Shown here: positions 1 through 9,563 of the stretch, piece after piece
Position numbering within the stretch: the stretch's first letter is position 1
Layout of the letters: each line of letters opens with the position of its first letter
Assembly: GCA_000952975.1 (NCBI GenBank)
Contig: LM997412.1
Coordinates: forward strand, 930,001 to 994,000
From: Peptoniphilus sp. ING2-D1G
Lineage (GTDB): Bacteria; Bacillota; Clostridia; Tissierellales; Peptoniphilaceae
DNA length: 64,000 nt
Direction of reading: 5' to 3'
Notes under the pieces: model-generated
Database searches by the model: none
What the model saw: only the letters and a program-made list of their open reading frames with translations
Told to the model about the DNA's origin: nothing
Program-made: the position numbers and the translations under genes

Positions 1-1017
1 CCTTTTTGAAAAAATTCCTTTACCTACATAGTTTTTGCCGAATTCTTCACTTATAAATTCCAAAATCCTGTTCTTTGCATCCTCCGACATTCTTGTGGAG
101 TCCGTTCTCATATAGGTTATAAGTCCTACTTGTCCTTCTTTGGGAATGGATACACCCTCATATAAGTTTTGAGCTATCATCATGGTTTTTCTACTTGTGA
201 AATTTAATTTTCTGGAACTTTCCTGTTGCATTGTAGATGTGGTAAAAGGTTGAACCGGTTTTTTAGCTCTTGTTCCCTCTTTTATTTCCGATATAATAAA
301 ATTTTCCGGGTCTAATTTATTTAATATTTCATCGGCTTGCTTTTCATTTTTTATCTCAATTTTTACATTTTTATTGTCTTTTAATTCTCCATAATATTTT
401 GATGAAAAGCTTTTTCTGCCTTTTTTAAGTACTGCTTCTATTTCCCAGTATTCCTCAGATATAAACTCATTTATCTCCTGCTCTTTATCGCAAATGATTT
501 TAAGAGCTACAGATTGCACACGACCTGCAGAAAGACCATTTTTTATTTTTCTCCACAAAAGTGGACTTATTTTATAACCTGTAAGCCTATCCAATATTCT
601 TCTTGCCTGTTGCGCATCAACTAAATCTTTATCAATGGCTCTTGGATTCTTAATTTGTCTTCTTATTGTATTTTTGGTGATTTCATTAAAGGTAACCCTT
701 GACTCTTCTTCCGGGTCCATATTTAGGATATGGCTCAGATGCCAAGATATAGCCTCTCCTTCTCTATCCGGGTCAGTTGCAAGAAAAACTCTGTCAGCTT
801 TTGCCGATTCCTTTTTCAATTCATTTATGATTTTTCCTTTACCTCTAATATTTATATATTCAGGTTCAAAATTATTATCTACATCTATTGCCAATCTACT
901 TTTAGGAAGATCTCTAACATGCCCTACAGAAGCAATAACTTTATAATTGCTGCCAAGCATTTTTTTTATAGTCTTCGCCTTAGTAGGTGACTCGACTATA
1001 ACTAAATTTTTAGCCAA
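1..1017 (-). CDS. topA: DNA topoisomerase I, N-terminal part (runs off window edge)
   Basis: Type IA topoisomerase that relaxes negative supercoils through a 5'-phosphotyrosine intermediate. The first 339 residues are visible; the rest lies beyond base 1. The protein opens with the Toprim domain (MAKNLVIVESPTKAKTI), followed by the acidic Toprim motif LATDPDREGEA. The active-site tyrosine is Tyr302 in LITYMRTDSTR. The start is TTG at 1015-1017 behind a GGATG-like ribosome site; no ATG fits the family N-terminus. It has its own sigma-A promoter at 1054-1082. The family assignment is secure; only the missing C-terminal zinc-finger region cannot be judged. Confidence 0.96.
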   Translation of the reverse strand, partial: MAKNLVIVESPTKAKTIKKMLGSNYKVIASVGHVRDLPKSRLAIDVDNNFEPEYINIRGKGKIINELKKESAKADRVFLATDPDREGEAISWHLSHILNMDPEEESRVTFNEITKNTIRRQIKNPRAIDKDLVDAQQARRILDRLTGYKISPLLWRKIKNGLSAGRVQSVALKIICDKEQEINEFISEEYWEIEAVLKKGRKSFSSKYYGELKDNKNVKIEIKNEKQADEILNKLDPENFIISEIKEGTRAKKPVQPFTTSTMQQESSRKLNFTSRKTMMIAQNLYEGVSIPKEGQVGLITYMRTDSTRMSEDAKNRILEFISEEFGKNYVGKGIFSKR

Positions 1018-1053
1018 ATTTACACATCCTTATTGTTATTAATAAACAACTTA

Positions 1054-1082
1054 ATGATATCAGTTAATAAAGATGGCTTCAA
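1054..1082 (-). promoter_or_regulatory. sigma-A promoter of topA
   Basis: Read on the minus strand: -35 TTGAAG (1077-1082), 17-nt spacer, -10 TATCAT (1054-1059) preceded by TG one base upstream (extended -10). It lies about 40 nt upstream of the TTG start of topA. Confidence 0.6.
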
Positions 1083-1108
1083 GTTTTATTTTTATTCGTT
1101 TTTAATAT

Positions 1109-1142
1109 AAAAAAACTACTACCTATTGAACATAGGTAGTAG
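1109..1142 (-). terminator. intrinsic terminator after the NlpC/P60 gene
   Basis: An 11-bp perfect stem (CTACTACCTAT / ATAGGTAGTAG) with a 5-nt loop is followed on the minus strand by seven T. It ends the transcript of the 1220-2155 gene and insulates topA. Confidence 0.9.
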
Positions 1143-1219
1143 ACCATTTAATAAAAATTATTTAATTATTGCCGTGTATGTATTCATATGAGAGATTAAG
1201 CTACTTTAGATTAATTTAA

Positions 1220-2155
1220 TTATAAAACTCTGGTTGCATTTACATATCTGTCTGCATAATAATCGTCGCTTAATTTAGAAACAACCACTTTACTTTGTCC
1301 GCTTGATGCATGTACAAATTCATCATTTCCCATGTATATTCCAACATGTGATACTCCACTTCCAGAGGTATTGAAAAATACTAAATCTCCGGGTTTAAGT
1401 TCAAATTTTGAAATCTGCTTTCCATATCCTGATTGTTCCTTTGATGATCTGGGCAAATTAATTCCCATTTGATTTTTATAAACTGCATATACCAATCCCG
1501 AACAGTCATATCCGGATTCACCGGTATCACCATATACATATGTAGCTCCTAATTTATCAAGAGCTGATTCAACAGCAATCTTTGATTTTTCTGAAGAATA
1601 TACAACATCATCAGCTTTAGCCTTTTCTACATAGGACATCTTTACCTTGGTATCTTCTTCCGCTTTTTCTACCTTTTTCAAAGTAACTGTTTCTTTAGGA
1701 ATTTCAACATTAAAGTTTTCCTTATTTTCTGAAATAAGTTCCAAAGCTTCAACTGAAACATTTCCTGTTGTTCCGTCTTCACACTTAGCTCTAATAAATT
1801 CCTTGTTTTCTGAAATTTGAACCAGTTCTTCACCAATAAACAAGTTTCTTATTATTTCTTCTTTATCATTTTTAATAGTCGCATTTTTTACAACTTTAAA
1901 TGTCTTTGTTATTTTTTCAGTTAATTGAACTTTTTCATATGGTACTGTTACTTGTGCTTTTCCTTTTTGTACTATGTAACCTCTGTCAGATAAATTTATT
2001 ATGTCGGCTCTTTCGCCTACCTCAAAATAAACTTTATTACCGCTGTAAGTGGTTTGAACATGATCACTGACAAAAATGCCTGTATCTTTTAGCCCGAAAA
2101 ACGAAATTAAACATAGAGCCAATACAGATAAAGAACCCTTTTTATTAATACTCAA
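1220..2155 (-). CDS. secreted NlpC/P60 family peptidoglycan hydrolase with SH3-like N-terminal region
   Basis: A predicted gamma-D-glutamyl-meso-DAP (or related) endopeptidase acting on cell-wall peptides. Residues about 8-22 form a hydrophobic signal segment. Residues about 35-140 look like two SH3-type wall-binding modules, followed by a Lys/Glu-rich linker (150-185). Residues 190-311 form the NlpC/P60 domain with Cys218 (YDCSGLVY), His270 (VSHVGIY) and His282 (FVHASSG). The start is TTG at 2153-2155, behind AGGGAG at 9 nt. The gene is monocistronic, with a promoter at 2193-2221 and a terminator at 1109-1142. The exact bond cleaved cannot be told from sequence. Confidence 0.9.
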   Translation of the reverse strand: MSINKKGSLSVLALCLISFFGLKDTGIFVSDHVQTTYSGNKVYFEVGERADIINLSDRGYIVQKGKAQVTVPYEKVQLTEKITKTFKVVKNATIKNDKEEIIRNLFIGEELVQISENKEFIRAKCEDGTTGNVSVEALELISENKENFNVEIPKETVTLKKVEKAEEDTKVKMSYVEKAKADDVVYSSEKSKIAVESALDKLGATYVYGDTGESGYDCSGLVYAVYKNQMGINLPRSSKEQSGYGKQISKFELKPGDLVFFNTSGSGVSHVGIYMGNDEFVHASSGQSKVVVSKLSDDYYADRYVNATRVL

Positions 2156-2192
2156 GTCTGAACACTCCCTATATAATAATTAATTCTTCTAA

Positions 2193-2221
2193 AGTATAAC
2201 AAAATAGTTACAAAAAAGCAA
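2193..2221 (-). promoter_or_regulatory. sigma-A promoter of the NlpC/P60 gene
   Basis: Minus strand: -35 TTGCTT (2216-2221), 17-nt spacer, -10 TATACT (2193-2198). The -35 directly abuts the T-tract of the rnpB terminator, so the two transcription units are packed back to back. Confidence 0.6.
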
Positions 2222-2268
2222 GAAAAGATTACAAAAATATTAAACTTAGTTTAACCTTTTTGTAATCT
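2220..2268 (-). terminator. intrinsic terminator of rnpB
   Basis: A 12-bp stem (AGATTACAAAAA / TTTTTGTAATCT at 2226-2237 and 2257-2268) encloses a second inverted repeat (TTAAACT/AGTTTAA). On the minus strand it is followed by TTTTCTT. It lies about 20 nt beyond the 3' end of the RNase P RNA. Confidence 0.8.
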
Positions 2269-2289
2269 TTGCTAATTTAGGTATAATTT

Positions 2290-2613
2290 GAGTAAATCTA
2301 TAAGCTGCGTTCTGTTTTGTCAATCATCTATCTAGGTTTATTGTCACCAATAAACTCAAGCGACCTACCTACCGGCAAATGCGAGCAACATTTGTTATTC
2401 CTATTTTGGTCTTGCTCCAAGCGGGGTTTACAGGTCAATATTATTACTAATATCACGGTGAGCTCTTACCTCGCCTTTCCACCCTTACCTCTTTCGAGGC
2501 GGTATATTTCTGTTGCACTTTCCTTAGGGTCGCCCCCACCAGCCGTTAGCTGGCGCCTTGCTCTATGGAGCGCAGACTTTCCTCATCTTTCGATGCGATT
2601 GACCAATTTACTC
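2290..2613 (-). ncRNA. rnpB: RNase P RNA, bacterial class A
   Basis: This is the catalytic RNA subunit of RNase P, which matures tRNA 5' ends. On the minus strand the conserved blocks appear in order: GAGGAAAGTCTGCGCTC near the 5' end, GGTGGGGGCGACCC, AGGCGAGGTAAGAGCTCACC, GAGCAAGACCAAA, and ACAGAACGCAGCTTAT at the 3' end. The 5' octamer GAGTAAAT pairs with the 3' octamer ATTTACTC to form helix P1, which fixes the ends at 2613 and 2290 (about 324 nt). It has its own promoter and terminator. An open frame on the opposite strand here is spurious. Confidence 0.96.
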
Positions 2614-2619
2614 TTTAAC

Positions 2620-2648
2620 ATATTATCATTTTTAATTTTATAAATCAA
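2620..2648 (-). promoter_or_regulatory. sigma-A promoter of rnpB
   Basis: Minus strand: -35 TTGATT (2643-2648), 17-nt spacer, -10 TAATAT (2620-2625), 7 nt from the start of helix P1. The -35 lies inside the last codons of the upstream nif3 gene. Confidence 0.65.
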
Positions 2649-3411
2649 CTTTGAAATCATTATTTACATATTTATAAACATCTATTTTAAAATTATTTTT
2701 TAATTTTTTCTCTATTTCATCAAGCACCGGCACTTCTCCTTCGTAATGACCTATATCAATTAAACATAGATTCTTTTCATAGGCTGTTTGCGCCTGGTGG
2801 TGTTTAATATCTCCTGTAATGAAAATCTCTGCATCTATTTTTAACACATCATCAATTAAGTCAAATCCTGATCCTCCACAAACTGCTATTTTAGTTATTT
2901 TACCTGGAAGCCTTCCGTATATCTTCAAATTGCCGTTAATATTTCTCAGTTTTGATAAAATTTCTTCAAAACTGTATTTTTTGTTATTATCAGCATATAA
3001 TCCAATGAAGTTGCCTTTATCTGTAAGAGACAAGCCCATTGAATTATTTAAATCCAGTTCTTTAATTATATTATAATTTACACCATCCTTAGCTATATCC
3101 AAAGATGTATGAGCACTATAAAGACTTATATCATTTTTGATTAACTTGATTATATTAGCTCCCTTGTATTCATCCTCAGATATTGTCTTTACTCCTTCAA
3201 AAAATAAGGGGTGGTGAGTTATTATGAGCTTTGCCTTCCTTTTCACAGCTTCATCGACAACATTATCGGTTAAATCAAGAGCTAAAACTACTGAAGAAAC
3301 ACTTTTTTTCTTAAATGCAATTTGATAGCCGCTGTTATCCCATTCTTCTTGGTATTCTTCCCTTGCCCAATTTTCTATAAAATTAACTATTTCCTCTACC
3401 TTATATTCCAT
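2638..3411 (-). CDS. Nif3-like dinuclear metal center protein (YqfO/YbgI family)
   Basis: Nif3/YbgI family member of unclear function, historically labelled GTP cyclohydrolase 1 type 2 homolog; it binds two metal ions. Metal-ligand motifs are visible at about residues 64-67 (THHPLFFEG) and near the C-terminus (IDIGHYEGE). At 257 residues it is the short form, lacking the PII-like insert of the roughly 370-residue Bacillus YqfO. Its start overlaps the end of trmK by 16 nt, so it is the last gene of the rpoD-trmK-nif3 unit. The trmK-nif3 pairing is widespread in Firmicutes. Confidence 0.88.
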   Translation of the reverse strand: MEYKVEEIVNFIENWAREEYQEEWDNSGYQIAFKKKSVSSVVLALDLTDNVVDEAVKRKAKLIITHHPLFFEGVKTISEDEYKGANIIKLIKNDISLYSAHTSLDIAKDGVNYNIIKELDLNNSMGLSLTDKGNFIGLYADNNKKYSFEEILSKLRNINGNLKIYGRLPGKITKIAVCGGSGFDLIDDVLKIDAEIFITGDIKHHQAQTAYEKNLCLIDIGHYEGEVPVLDEIEKKLKNNFKIDVYKYVNNDFKVDL

Positions 3412-4097
3412 ATTAACCTCTCATATTCTTCAATTAATTTTAAAAGCTTCTCTTCTCGTTTTTCTATCCTTTCACTTTTTGAAACTTTTTTAAGCTCATT
3501 CAAAATATTTTTATTGTATTTTATCTCATTGAGTAAAAAATCCTTGAGTACTTTATCTTTTCTTTTGTAACAAATTAATGGTATTTTATAAAAAATATCA
3601 TCACGCAAATTTATTTCTCCCGTATATTTTGCCACTATTATTTCAAAAAATTTTTTATCTTCATGGATAATACTCTCATCAATTATCTCAAAACCCTTTT
3701 CGCATAAATATTTCCTGAGGTGCTCTGTTGCCTGCATTGGCTGAAGAATTATCTTATCCATTTGTTTTGCAATTTCCATGTCTTTGTTTATCAACTCAGA
3801 TATTAAAATCCCGCCCATTCCGGCAATAATTAAATTATCAACTTCTCCAGATTTTAATACTTTCAGTCCATCTCCAACTCTGGTTTCAACTTTGTCTTCT
3901 AAATTATATTCTTTTATAAGATCTATTGTTTTTTTAAGAGATTTTTTTGAAATATCACTGGCAATAACCTTATGACTTATATTTTCAACTATAAGAAAAA
4001 TTGGCACGATTCCATGATCAGTGCCAATATCTGCAACTATTTTTCCTTTATCTGCTAAATATGCTATTTTTTTTAGTCTTTCAGAAATATTAATCAC
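3396..4097 (-). CDS. trmK: tRNA (adenine(22)-N(1))-methyltransferase TrmK
   Basis: SAM-dependent enzyme that makes m1A22 in tRNA (YqfN family). The Rossmann motif [15 protein letters not shown] lies at about residues 20-35, and the family motif [10 protein letters not shown] follows at about residue 90. The remaining C-terminal part is helical and Lys-rich, as in the family. The start is GTG (4095-4097) and overlaps the rpoD stop as GTGA; its ribosome site AAGGA lies within the rpoD coding end. This arrangement indicates translational coupling to rpoD. Length 233 aa is typical. Confidence 0.9.
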   Translation of the reverse strand: MINISERLKKIAYLADKGKIVADIGTDHGIVPIFLIVENISHKVIASDISKKSLKKTIDLIKEYNLEDKVETRVGDGLKVLKSGEVDNLIIAGMGGILISELINKDMEIAKQMDKIILQPMQATEHLRKYLCEKGFEIIDESIIHEDKKFFEIIVAKYTGEINLRDDIFYKIPLICYKRKDKVLKDFLLNEIKYNKNILNELKKVSKSERIEKREEKLLKLIEEYERLIWNIR

Positions 4098-5230
4098 TCT
4101 AAAAAATCCTTTAATTTTTTACTTCTGCTCGGATGCCTTAATTTTCTCAAGGCTTTGGCTTCAATTTGTCTTATTCTTTCCCTTGTTACATCAAATTCTT
4201 TTCCAACTTCCTCAAGTGTACGTGCCCTTCCATCATATAAGCCAAATCTTAAAATCAAAACTTTCTTTTCTCTATTTGTAAGAGTGGTCAGAACTTCATC
4301 AAGTTGTTCTCGTAAAAGTGTAAAAGTGGCTGCATCGGATGGAGATAATACTTCATCATCAGGTATGAAATCTCCAAGATGAGAATCTTCTTCCTCCCCA
4401 ATTGGTGTTTCAAGAGATACCGGTTCTTGAGCAATTTTTTGTATCTCTCTTACTCTATCTACATCTAAATTCATTTCCACGGCTATTTCTTCAGGCAAGG
4501 GATCTCTTCCATATTCTTGAACTAATTGTCTTTGAACTCTTACCAATTTATTTATCGTTTCAACCATATGCACCGGTATTCTTATAGTTCGGGCTTGATC
4601 GGCAATGGCTCTTGTTATAGCTTGACGAATCCACCATGTAGCATAAGTTGAAAACTTAAACCCCTTTGTATAATCAAATTTTTCTACAGCCTTCATAAGG
4701 CCGAGATTACCTTCCTGAATCAAGTCTAAAAAGCTCATGCCCCTTCCGACATATCTTTTTGCAATGGAAACAACCAGTCTTAAGTTCGCTTCGGCAAGTT
4801 CCTTTTTTGCTTCTGTTTCTCCCTTTTCCATCCTCTTGGCAATTTCTACTTCCTCATCACCTGTCAACAGGGGAATTTTACCTATTTCCTTCAGATACAT
4901 TCTAACGGGATCATCGACACTTACTCCCTTGGGTACGCTTAAATCTTCCTTGGAAGGGTCGTTGTCCTTGTCTTCCTCATCATCTTCTTCTTTTATCTTT
5001 TTATCTATTTTGTCGTCATCTAATAATTCGATGCCGTCATTTTCAAGGTCTTGATAAAGACTGTCCACCTCATCAGAATCCATAGGAATTTCTTCAAGCT
5101 CATTGACTATTTCTTCATAAGTTAAATTTCCCTTTATCTTTCCTCTTTTCTTTAACTTTTCAATGATTTTACTTTTCGAGTCGGTTTTTTGCGTGTCCAT
5201 ACTTTCCATTTCCGCGTTAAGATTCTTCAT
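4094..5230 (-). CDS. rpoD: RNA polymerase primary sigma factor (SigA/RpoD)
   Basis: Housekeeping sigma-70. Residues 1-60 form a short region 1.1, followed by a very acidic linker (about 70-95). Region 1.2/2 follows ([34 protein letters not shown] for -10 recognition and melting). Region 3 then precedes region 4 with the -35 helix-turn-helix ([20 protein letters not shown]). At 378 aa it matches Firmicutes SigA. The start has AAGGAGG at 8 nt. It lies 17 nt downstream of dnaG, preserving the dnaG-rpoD part of the macromolecular synthesis operon. Confidence 0.98.
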   Translation of the reverse strand: MKNLNAEMESMDTQKTDSKSKIIEKLKKRGKIKGNLTYEEIVNELEEIPMDSDEVDSLYQDLENDGIELLDDDKIDKKIKEEDDEEDKDNDPSKEDLSVPKGVSVDDPVRMYLKEIGKIPLLTGDEEVEIAKRMEKGETEAKKELAEANLRLVVSIAKRYVGRGMSFLDLIQEGNLGLMKAVEKFDYTKGFKFSTYATWWIRQAITRAIADQARTIRIPVHMVETINKLVRVQRQLVQEYGRDPLPEEIAVEMNLDVDRVREIQKIAQEPVSLETPIGEEEDSHLGDFIPDDEVLSPSDAATFTLLREQLDEVLTTLTNREKKVLILRFGLYDGRARTLEEVGKEFDVTRERIRQIEAKALRKLRHPSRSKKLKDFLE

Positions 5231-5247
5231 CTAAACATCCTCCTTAA

Positions 5248-7050
5248 TTAGAAAGATTGAATTTGTATATTAATATCATCTAATTCCTTAATTAATTCCT
5301 TTATATTGTCACTGCCTTTAGAATTAGTATTGCTTAGTTCTAAAGTTTCTATTTCCTTTAGAATTTTTTTTCTTCTATTTTCTAAAGTATCTCTTTTTAC
5401 TGTATTGATAATTTCTTTTTTAGTAGCATGAAAATTCACTTGATTTAAATTGATTTTTAATATTTCATTCTTAAACTCTTCGGTTATTAAATTTTCTTTT
5501 AATAACTTATCAAGAAACAAATTCATATTCATATTACCAATTTTATAATATTCATTAAGTTCTTCAAAAATAATTCTACAATATACATTTGAGAACTCAT
5601 AAGAACTCAAATTTTCAGCTATATAATTATAGTCCGACTCAGAACACATAGCCACTTTAATCAAAATATATTCAGCTGAATTTCTTTTATCGTTTTTTTT
5701 AATTATAACCGGTTTTATTTCAGGTTTTCTAAATCTATTTTTTTCTACAATTTTAAGTTTATTATTTTTTATTAGTATATTTATATAAGATATTATTGCA
5801 TTTTTTGAAATCCCATATTTCTTGGCAATTTTATCAGCATATACATCTCTTTCAATTGGGTTTTTTACCCTTGATAACAATTGAGCTACATCACTTGTAA
5901 ATCCGCTAAGACCTTCAGAAGATTCTATATTATAATTTTCTTTTATTTTTATGATTCTATAGTCAAGATAAGTCTTTGCTTTACTAAGCTCCATCTCAAA
6001 GCTAAGTTTTCCATACTTTTTTATATAATCATCAGGGTCTAAACCTTCAGGTAAAGTAACTATTTTAGGATATAGGTTTTTTTCAATCAATATGTCTATT
6101 GCTCTATTTGTTGCCTTTATCCCTGCATTATCCGAGTCATAGCATATATATATTTCTTTTGAATATCGCTTTATAAGATCCGCCTGATTTGGAGTCAGCG
6201 CCGTTCCAAGGCTCGCTATACTATAATTAATACCACTTTTGTACAAAGATATAACATCCATATATCCTTCCACTAAAATTAGTTTACTTCTATCTGTTTT
6301 TTCAGCAATAATATTTAAATTATAAAGATTTTTTCCTTTGTTAAATACTATAGTGTCCTTAGTGTTTAGATATTTCGGCACTGAATTATCAAGAACTCGT
6401 CCCCCGAATCCTATAACTCTTCTGCTTGTATCTATTATGGGAAACATTATTCTATTTCTAAATCTGTCTATGTAGGTTCCTTTTTTGCTTCTAACTGCCA
6501 GATTGAATTCTTCAAGCTCTTCTTCTTTATATCCTTTTGCGCTTAAGTATTTTACTAAACTGTCCCACGAATTTTCCGCATATCCAATTCCGTAAGTAGC
6601 TATGGTGCTGTTATCAATATCCCTGCTTTGCAGATATTCATAAGCAAATTTATTATTTCTCAAATTATGTAAAAAAAATGTAGCCGCTTCTTTGTTCGCT
6701 TCATAAGCCCTATTTCTTTTATCCGAAAATTCTTTATTAAAACTATTTGAACCCTCTCGTACTTCAATTCCATATTTATCTGCAATAAACTTTGCCGCTT
6801 CTCTAAATCCTAAATTTTCCCTTTTCATTATAAAGGTTATTTGATCTCCGCCTTCTCCGCAGCCAAAACAATGAAATATCCCCTTGCTGGGGGATACGGA
6901 AAAGGAAGGAGTTTTTTCATTGTGAAAAGGACATAAACCCATATATCCGCTTCCGCTTTTCTTTAAATCCACGTACTCGGATATTAAATCATATATTCCA
7001 ATATTGTTTCTTATTTCATCTAATAAATTATCGTCAATTATATAGGACAA
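5248..7050 (-). CDS. dnaG: DNA primase
   Basis: Synthesizes RNA primers for lagging-strand replication. The N-terminal zinc-binding module is visible (CPFHNEKTPSFSV then FHCFGCGEGGD, residues about 40-65). The central Toprim catalytic core includes LVEGYMDVISLYKSG and ICYDSDNAGIKAT at about residues 255-320. The Lys/Asn-rich C-terminal helicase-interaction domain follows. 600 aa is normal. The start is TTG at 7048-7050 with AGGTGA about 7 nt upstream. It follows dgt with an 11-nt gap and is followed by rpoD. The AT-rich C-terminal half is less conserved, as usual in this family. Confidence 0.97.
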   Translation of the reverse strand: MSYIIDDNLLDEIRNNIGIYDLISEYVDLKKSGSGYMGLCPFHNEKTPSFSVSPSKGIFHCFGCGEGGDQITFIMKRENLGFREAAKFIADKYGIEVREGSNSFNKEFSDKRNRAYEANKEAATFFLHNLRNNKFAYEYLQSRDIDNSTIATYGIGYAENSWDSLVKYLSAKGYKEEELEEFNLAVRSKKGTYIDRFRNRIMFPIIDTSRRVIGFGGRVLDNSVPKYLNTKDTIVFNKGKNLYNLNIIAEKTDRSKLILVEGYMDVISLYKSGINYSIASLGTALTPNQADLIKRYSKEIYICYDSDNAGIKATNRAIDILIEKNLYPKIVTLPEGLDPDDYIKKYGKLSFEMELSKAKTYLDYRIIKIKENYNIESSEGLSGFTSDVAQLLSRVKNPIERDVYADKIAKKYGISKNAIISYINILIKNNKLKIVEKNRFRKPEIKPVIIKKNDKRNSAEYILIKVAMCSESDYNYIAENLSSYEFSNVYCRIIFEELNEYYKIGNMNMNLFLDKLLKENLITEEFKNEILKINLNQVNFHATKKEIINTVKRDTLENRRKKILKEIETLELSNTNSKGSDNIKELIKELDDINIQIQSF

Positions 7051-7060
7051 ATTATCTCAC

Positions 7061-8077
7061 CTACTTGCTCCAACCTACAGGTATAAAAATTGATTTGTAC
7101 AATTTAACCGCAAAAGTATCTGTCATGCCCGCTATATAATCACAAATTATATCTTCCTTTGTATGATTGACATCTTCATATATCTTGAGATTTTCCTCAG
7201 GAATTCTGAATATATCTTCAGAATAATAATCAAATAATTCTGTTATTAAGTGTTCTATTTTATCTTCTTCGGATTTAACCTTTTTGTTGAGATATACTCT
7301 ATCAAACATGAATTCTCTTAATTTTAAAGTGGCTTTTTCGATTTCAGACTCCATTGTTACATAATCCTTATGATAACTACTGTTAACAACTGAGTTTATC
7401 ATTGTATTAATTCTTTTTGAATTTGTATCGCCCAAAATTTTGACTAAATCTTTGGGTAAATCGCTTTTTTCAATAATGCCGGCTGAAGTTGCATCATCTA
7501 TGTCGTGATTTATATAAGCTATCCTGTCTGCATACTTCAGAATTTTACCTTCTAATGTATGAGCCTGATTCTCCCCCGAATGATTGAGAATTCCGTCTCT
7601 TACTTCAAATGTCAGATTCAAACCTTGCTTATTATCTCTGCCCGATAAAAAATCCACTATTCTAAGAGACTGCTCATAATGTCTGAAACCTCTGGGATTC
7701 AATTTGTTCAGAACATGCTCTCCGCTATGTCCAAAAGGCGTGTGCCCCAAATCGTGACCCAACGACATCGCTTCAATTAAATCTTCATTTAACTCAAGCG
7801 CTCTTGCTATAGTTCTCGCAATTTGAGATACTTCCAACGTGTGAGTAAGTCTCGTTCTGAAATGATCCTTTCCCGGAGAAATAAATACTTGAGTTTTGTG
7901 TTTTAATCTTCTAAAGGCTTTAGAATGTAGAATCCTGTCTCTATCCCTTTGAAAGTCTGTCCTCACAGTACATTTTTCTTCTTCAAAGCACCTGCCCTTT
8001 GACTCGTCTGCAAAGCTGGCTGTTTTGTAATACATTTTATGTTCCTGTTTTTCTCTCAAAACTCTATGATTCACCAT
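7061..8077 (-). CDS. dgt: deoxyguanosinetriphosphate triphosphohydrolase-like HD-domain protein
   Basis: HD-domain hydrolase of the dGTPase (Dgt) family, expected to cleave dNTPs to deoxynucleoside and triphosphate. The metal-binding H...HD...D signature is visible (RLTHTLEVSQIART; MSLGHDLGHTPFGHSGE; YINHDIDDA). 338 aa fits the short Firmicutes type. The start follows GGGTGAT. It sits between ppsR and dnaG, where Clostridia and relatives commonly carry it; B. subtilis does not have dgt at this point. Its role is probably nucleotide pool control alongside primase. Confidence 0.92.
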   Translation of the reverse strand: MVNHRVLREKQEHKMYYKTASFADESKGRCFEEEKCTVRTDFQRDRDRILHSKAFRRLKHKTQVFISPGKDHFRTRLTHTLEVSQIARTIARALELNEDLIEAMSLGHDLGHTPFGHSGEHVLNKLNPRGFRHYEQSLRIVDFLSGRDNKQGLNLTFEVRDGILNHSGENQAHTLEGKILKYADRIAYINHDIDDATSAGIIEKSDLPKDLVKILGDTNSKRINTMINSVVNSSYHKDYVTMESEIEKATLKLREFMFDRVYLNKKVKSEEDKIEHLITELFDYYSEDIFRIPEENLKIYEDVNHTKEDIICDYIAGMTDTFAVKLYKSIFIPVGWSK

Positions 8078-8093
8078 TTTATCACCCTATAGA

Positions 8094-8909
8094 CTACTTG
8101 TTGCTTTCAATATAATCTATTATTATTCCCGCTGTTTCTTCCATAGCTCTGTCAGAAACATCTATTACAATACATCCCAACTCTTCCATTATTTGTTTTG
8201 AATAGGAAAGCTCTTCCTTAATTCGACCTAAATCAGCGTATTTTGCACTTTCCGATAGCCCCAGAGATTTAAGCCTTGCTTCCCTTATTGAAATAAGTTT
8301 TTCAGGGTTACATGTCAATCCAATGACTCTGCGCACATCCTTTTGATATACTTCCTTCGGCACCGGTACTTCAGGAACAAGGGGTATATTTGCAACTTTA
8401 TACAGTTTATGAGCAAGATACATGGATAAAGGTGTTTTTGATGTTCTTGAAATCCCGATTAAACATATGTCCGCCTTTTTTGCTCCTCTCGGATCTTTAC
8501 CGTCATCATATTTTACAGCAAATTCTATAGCCTCTACTTTTTTGAAATAATTTTCATCGAGCCTTCTGATGAGACCCGGCTCTCTGCGAGGAGGATACCC
8601 GACTATTTCTTCAATCCTCGCCATAGGCTCCTTCATTACATCTACAGTTTTTAACCCTAACTCTTTTCCCTTCTGTTTTATATATTCACTGGTTTCCGCC
8701 ACCACGTTGGTATAGACTACTAAGCTGTTGGAATATTTTGCAGCATCTTCAAGAACAGGTTCTATATCTTCAATGCTGTTGTGATAAGGATATCTTTTTA
8801 TTTCAAAGTCGTTCGTTTCAAACTGCTTTACAGATGCTTTCGCTATTAACTCTCCTGTTTCCCCTATGGAATCAGATATTACATATATAGTTATTGCACT
8901 ATCAGACAT
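8094..8909 (-). CDS. ppsR: pyruvate, phosphate dikinase regulatory protein (kinase/phosphorylase)
   Basis: DUF299/YqfL family bifunctional enzyme that inactivates and reactivates pyruvate phosphate dikinase (or PEP synthase) by ADP-dependent phosphorylation and Pi-dependent dephosphorylation. The family opens with YVISDSIGETGE, and the nucleotide-binding loop is GISRTSKTPLS at about residue 150. The ATG at 8907-8909 is preferred over an upstream in-frame start because AAGGAG sits 7 nt before it, giving 271 aa. It is adjacent to the CcpN-like regulator, as in B. subtilis yqzB-yqfL, linking it to gluconeogenic control. No dikinase gene lies in the window. Confidence 0.93.
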   Translation of the reverse strand: MSDSAITIYVISDSIGETGELIAKASVKQFETNDFEIKRYPYHNSIEDIEPVLEDAAKYSNSLVVYTNVVAETSEYIKQKGKELGLKTVDVMKEPMARIEEIVGYPPRREPGLIRRLDENYFKKVEAIEFAVKYDDGKDPRGAKKADICLIGISRTSKTPLSMYLAHKLYKVANIPLVPEVPVPKEVYQKDVRRVIGLTCNPEKLISIREARLKSLGLSESAKYADLGRIKEELSYSKQIMEELGCIVIDVSDRAMEETAGIIIDYIESNK

Positions 8910-8919
8910 AATTTCTCCT

Positions 8920-9549
8920 TTATTCTTCACTGGCAAGTTCAACAAATAAACTGTTTACATTGGTTTTAGTAAATCTTCCGACTACTTTTAATTTATTTGT
9001 TTTTTCGTCTACAACTTTAATTACAGGCAAAGAATCAACTTCCTTTTCCTCTATGAGTTTTGCAGCTTCAATAACGGAAGTATCTTCTTTAACATAAGTT
9101 ATATTCGGCATTCTGGTCATAATAAGAGCTACGGGAGTGTTCTGAAGATCCAGCTTACCTAAAGCAGCTCTAAGCAGGTCTTTTCTGGATACAACTCCCG
9201 CCAGATATCCATCTGTAGAGATAAACACTGAGCCCATGTTGTCCAAAAACAACCCTACTATTACATCATAGATGGAAATATTTTCATCCATTACTATGGG
9301 AACGCTCATTGTGTCCTTTACCAATATTTTTTTTACTTGCTTGGAAAAGTCATTAAATACAGTCTTCCCAGTATAAAAATACCCCACCTTAGGTCTTGCT
9401 CCCAAAATATTCAGCATGGTAAGAATTGTTAAATCAGGTCTTATTGTAGCTCTTGAAAGATTTAATTTCTTTGCAATATCATCACCTGTGATGGGAGCTT
9501 CTTTTTTTACAATTTCAATTATCTCAAGTTGCCTATTTGTAAGATCCAA
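8920..9549 (-). CDS. ccpN: CcpN-like transcriptional regulator (HTH plus tandem CBS domains)
   Basis: Predicted repressor related to CcpN/YqzB, which in Bacillus controls gluconeogenic genes (gapB, pckA). Residues 1-60 form a winged helix-turn-helix (KLNLSRATIRPDLTIL). Residues about 75-205 form two CBS domains that probably sense adenine nucleotides (VVSRKDLLRAALG; VVGRFTKTNVNSL). 209 aa matches the family. It lies between glyS and ppsR, the conserved position. Target genes in this organism are unknown. The orthology is supported by context and domain order. Confidence 0.88.
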   Translation of the reverse strand: MDLTNRQLEIIEIVKKEAPITGDDIAKKLNLSRATIRPDLTILTMLNILGARPKVGYFYTGKTVFNDFSKQVKKILVKDTMSVPIVMDENISIYDVIVGLFLDNMGSVFISTDGYLAGVVSRKDLLRAALGKLDLQNTPVALIMTRMPNITYVKEDTSVIEAAKLIEEKEVDSLPVIKVVDEKTNKLKVVGRFTKTNVNSLFVELASEE

Positions 9550-9563
9550 TATTTCACCAACTT

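Noticed and set aside
1033-1049. Rex-like repeat TTGTT-N7-AACAA in the topA leader
   Set aside because: Arm spacing is one base short of the Rex consensus and it lies next to the topA ribosome site, downstream of the promoter.
2317-2643. Open frame of 108 aa on the plus strand
   Set aside because: It is antisense to the RNase P RNA, has composition unlike neighbouring proteins, and no ribosome site.
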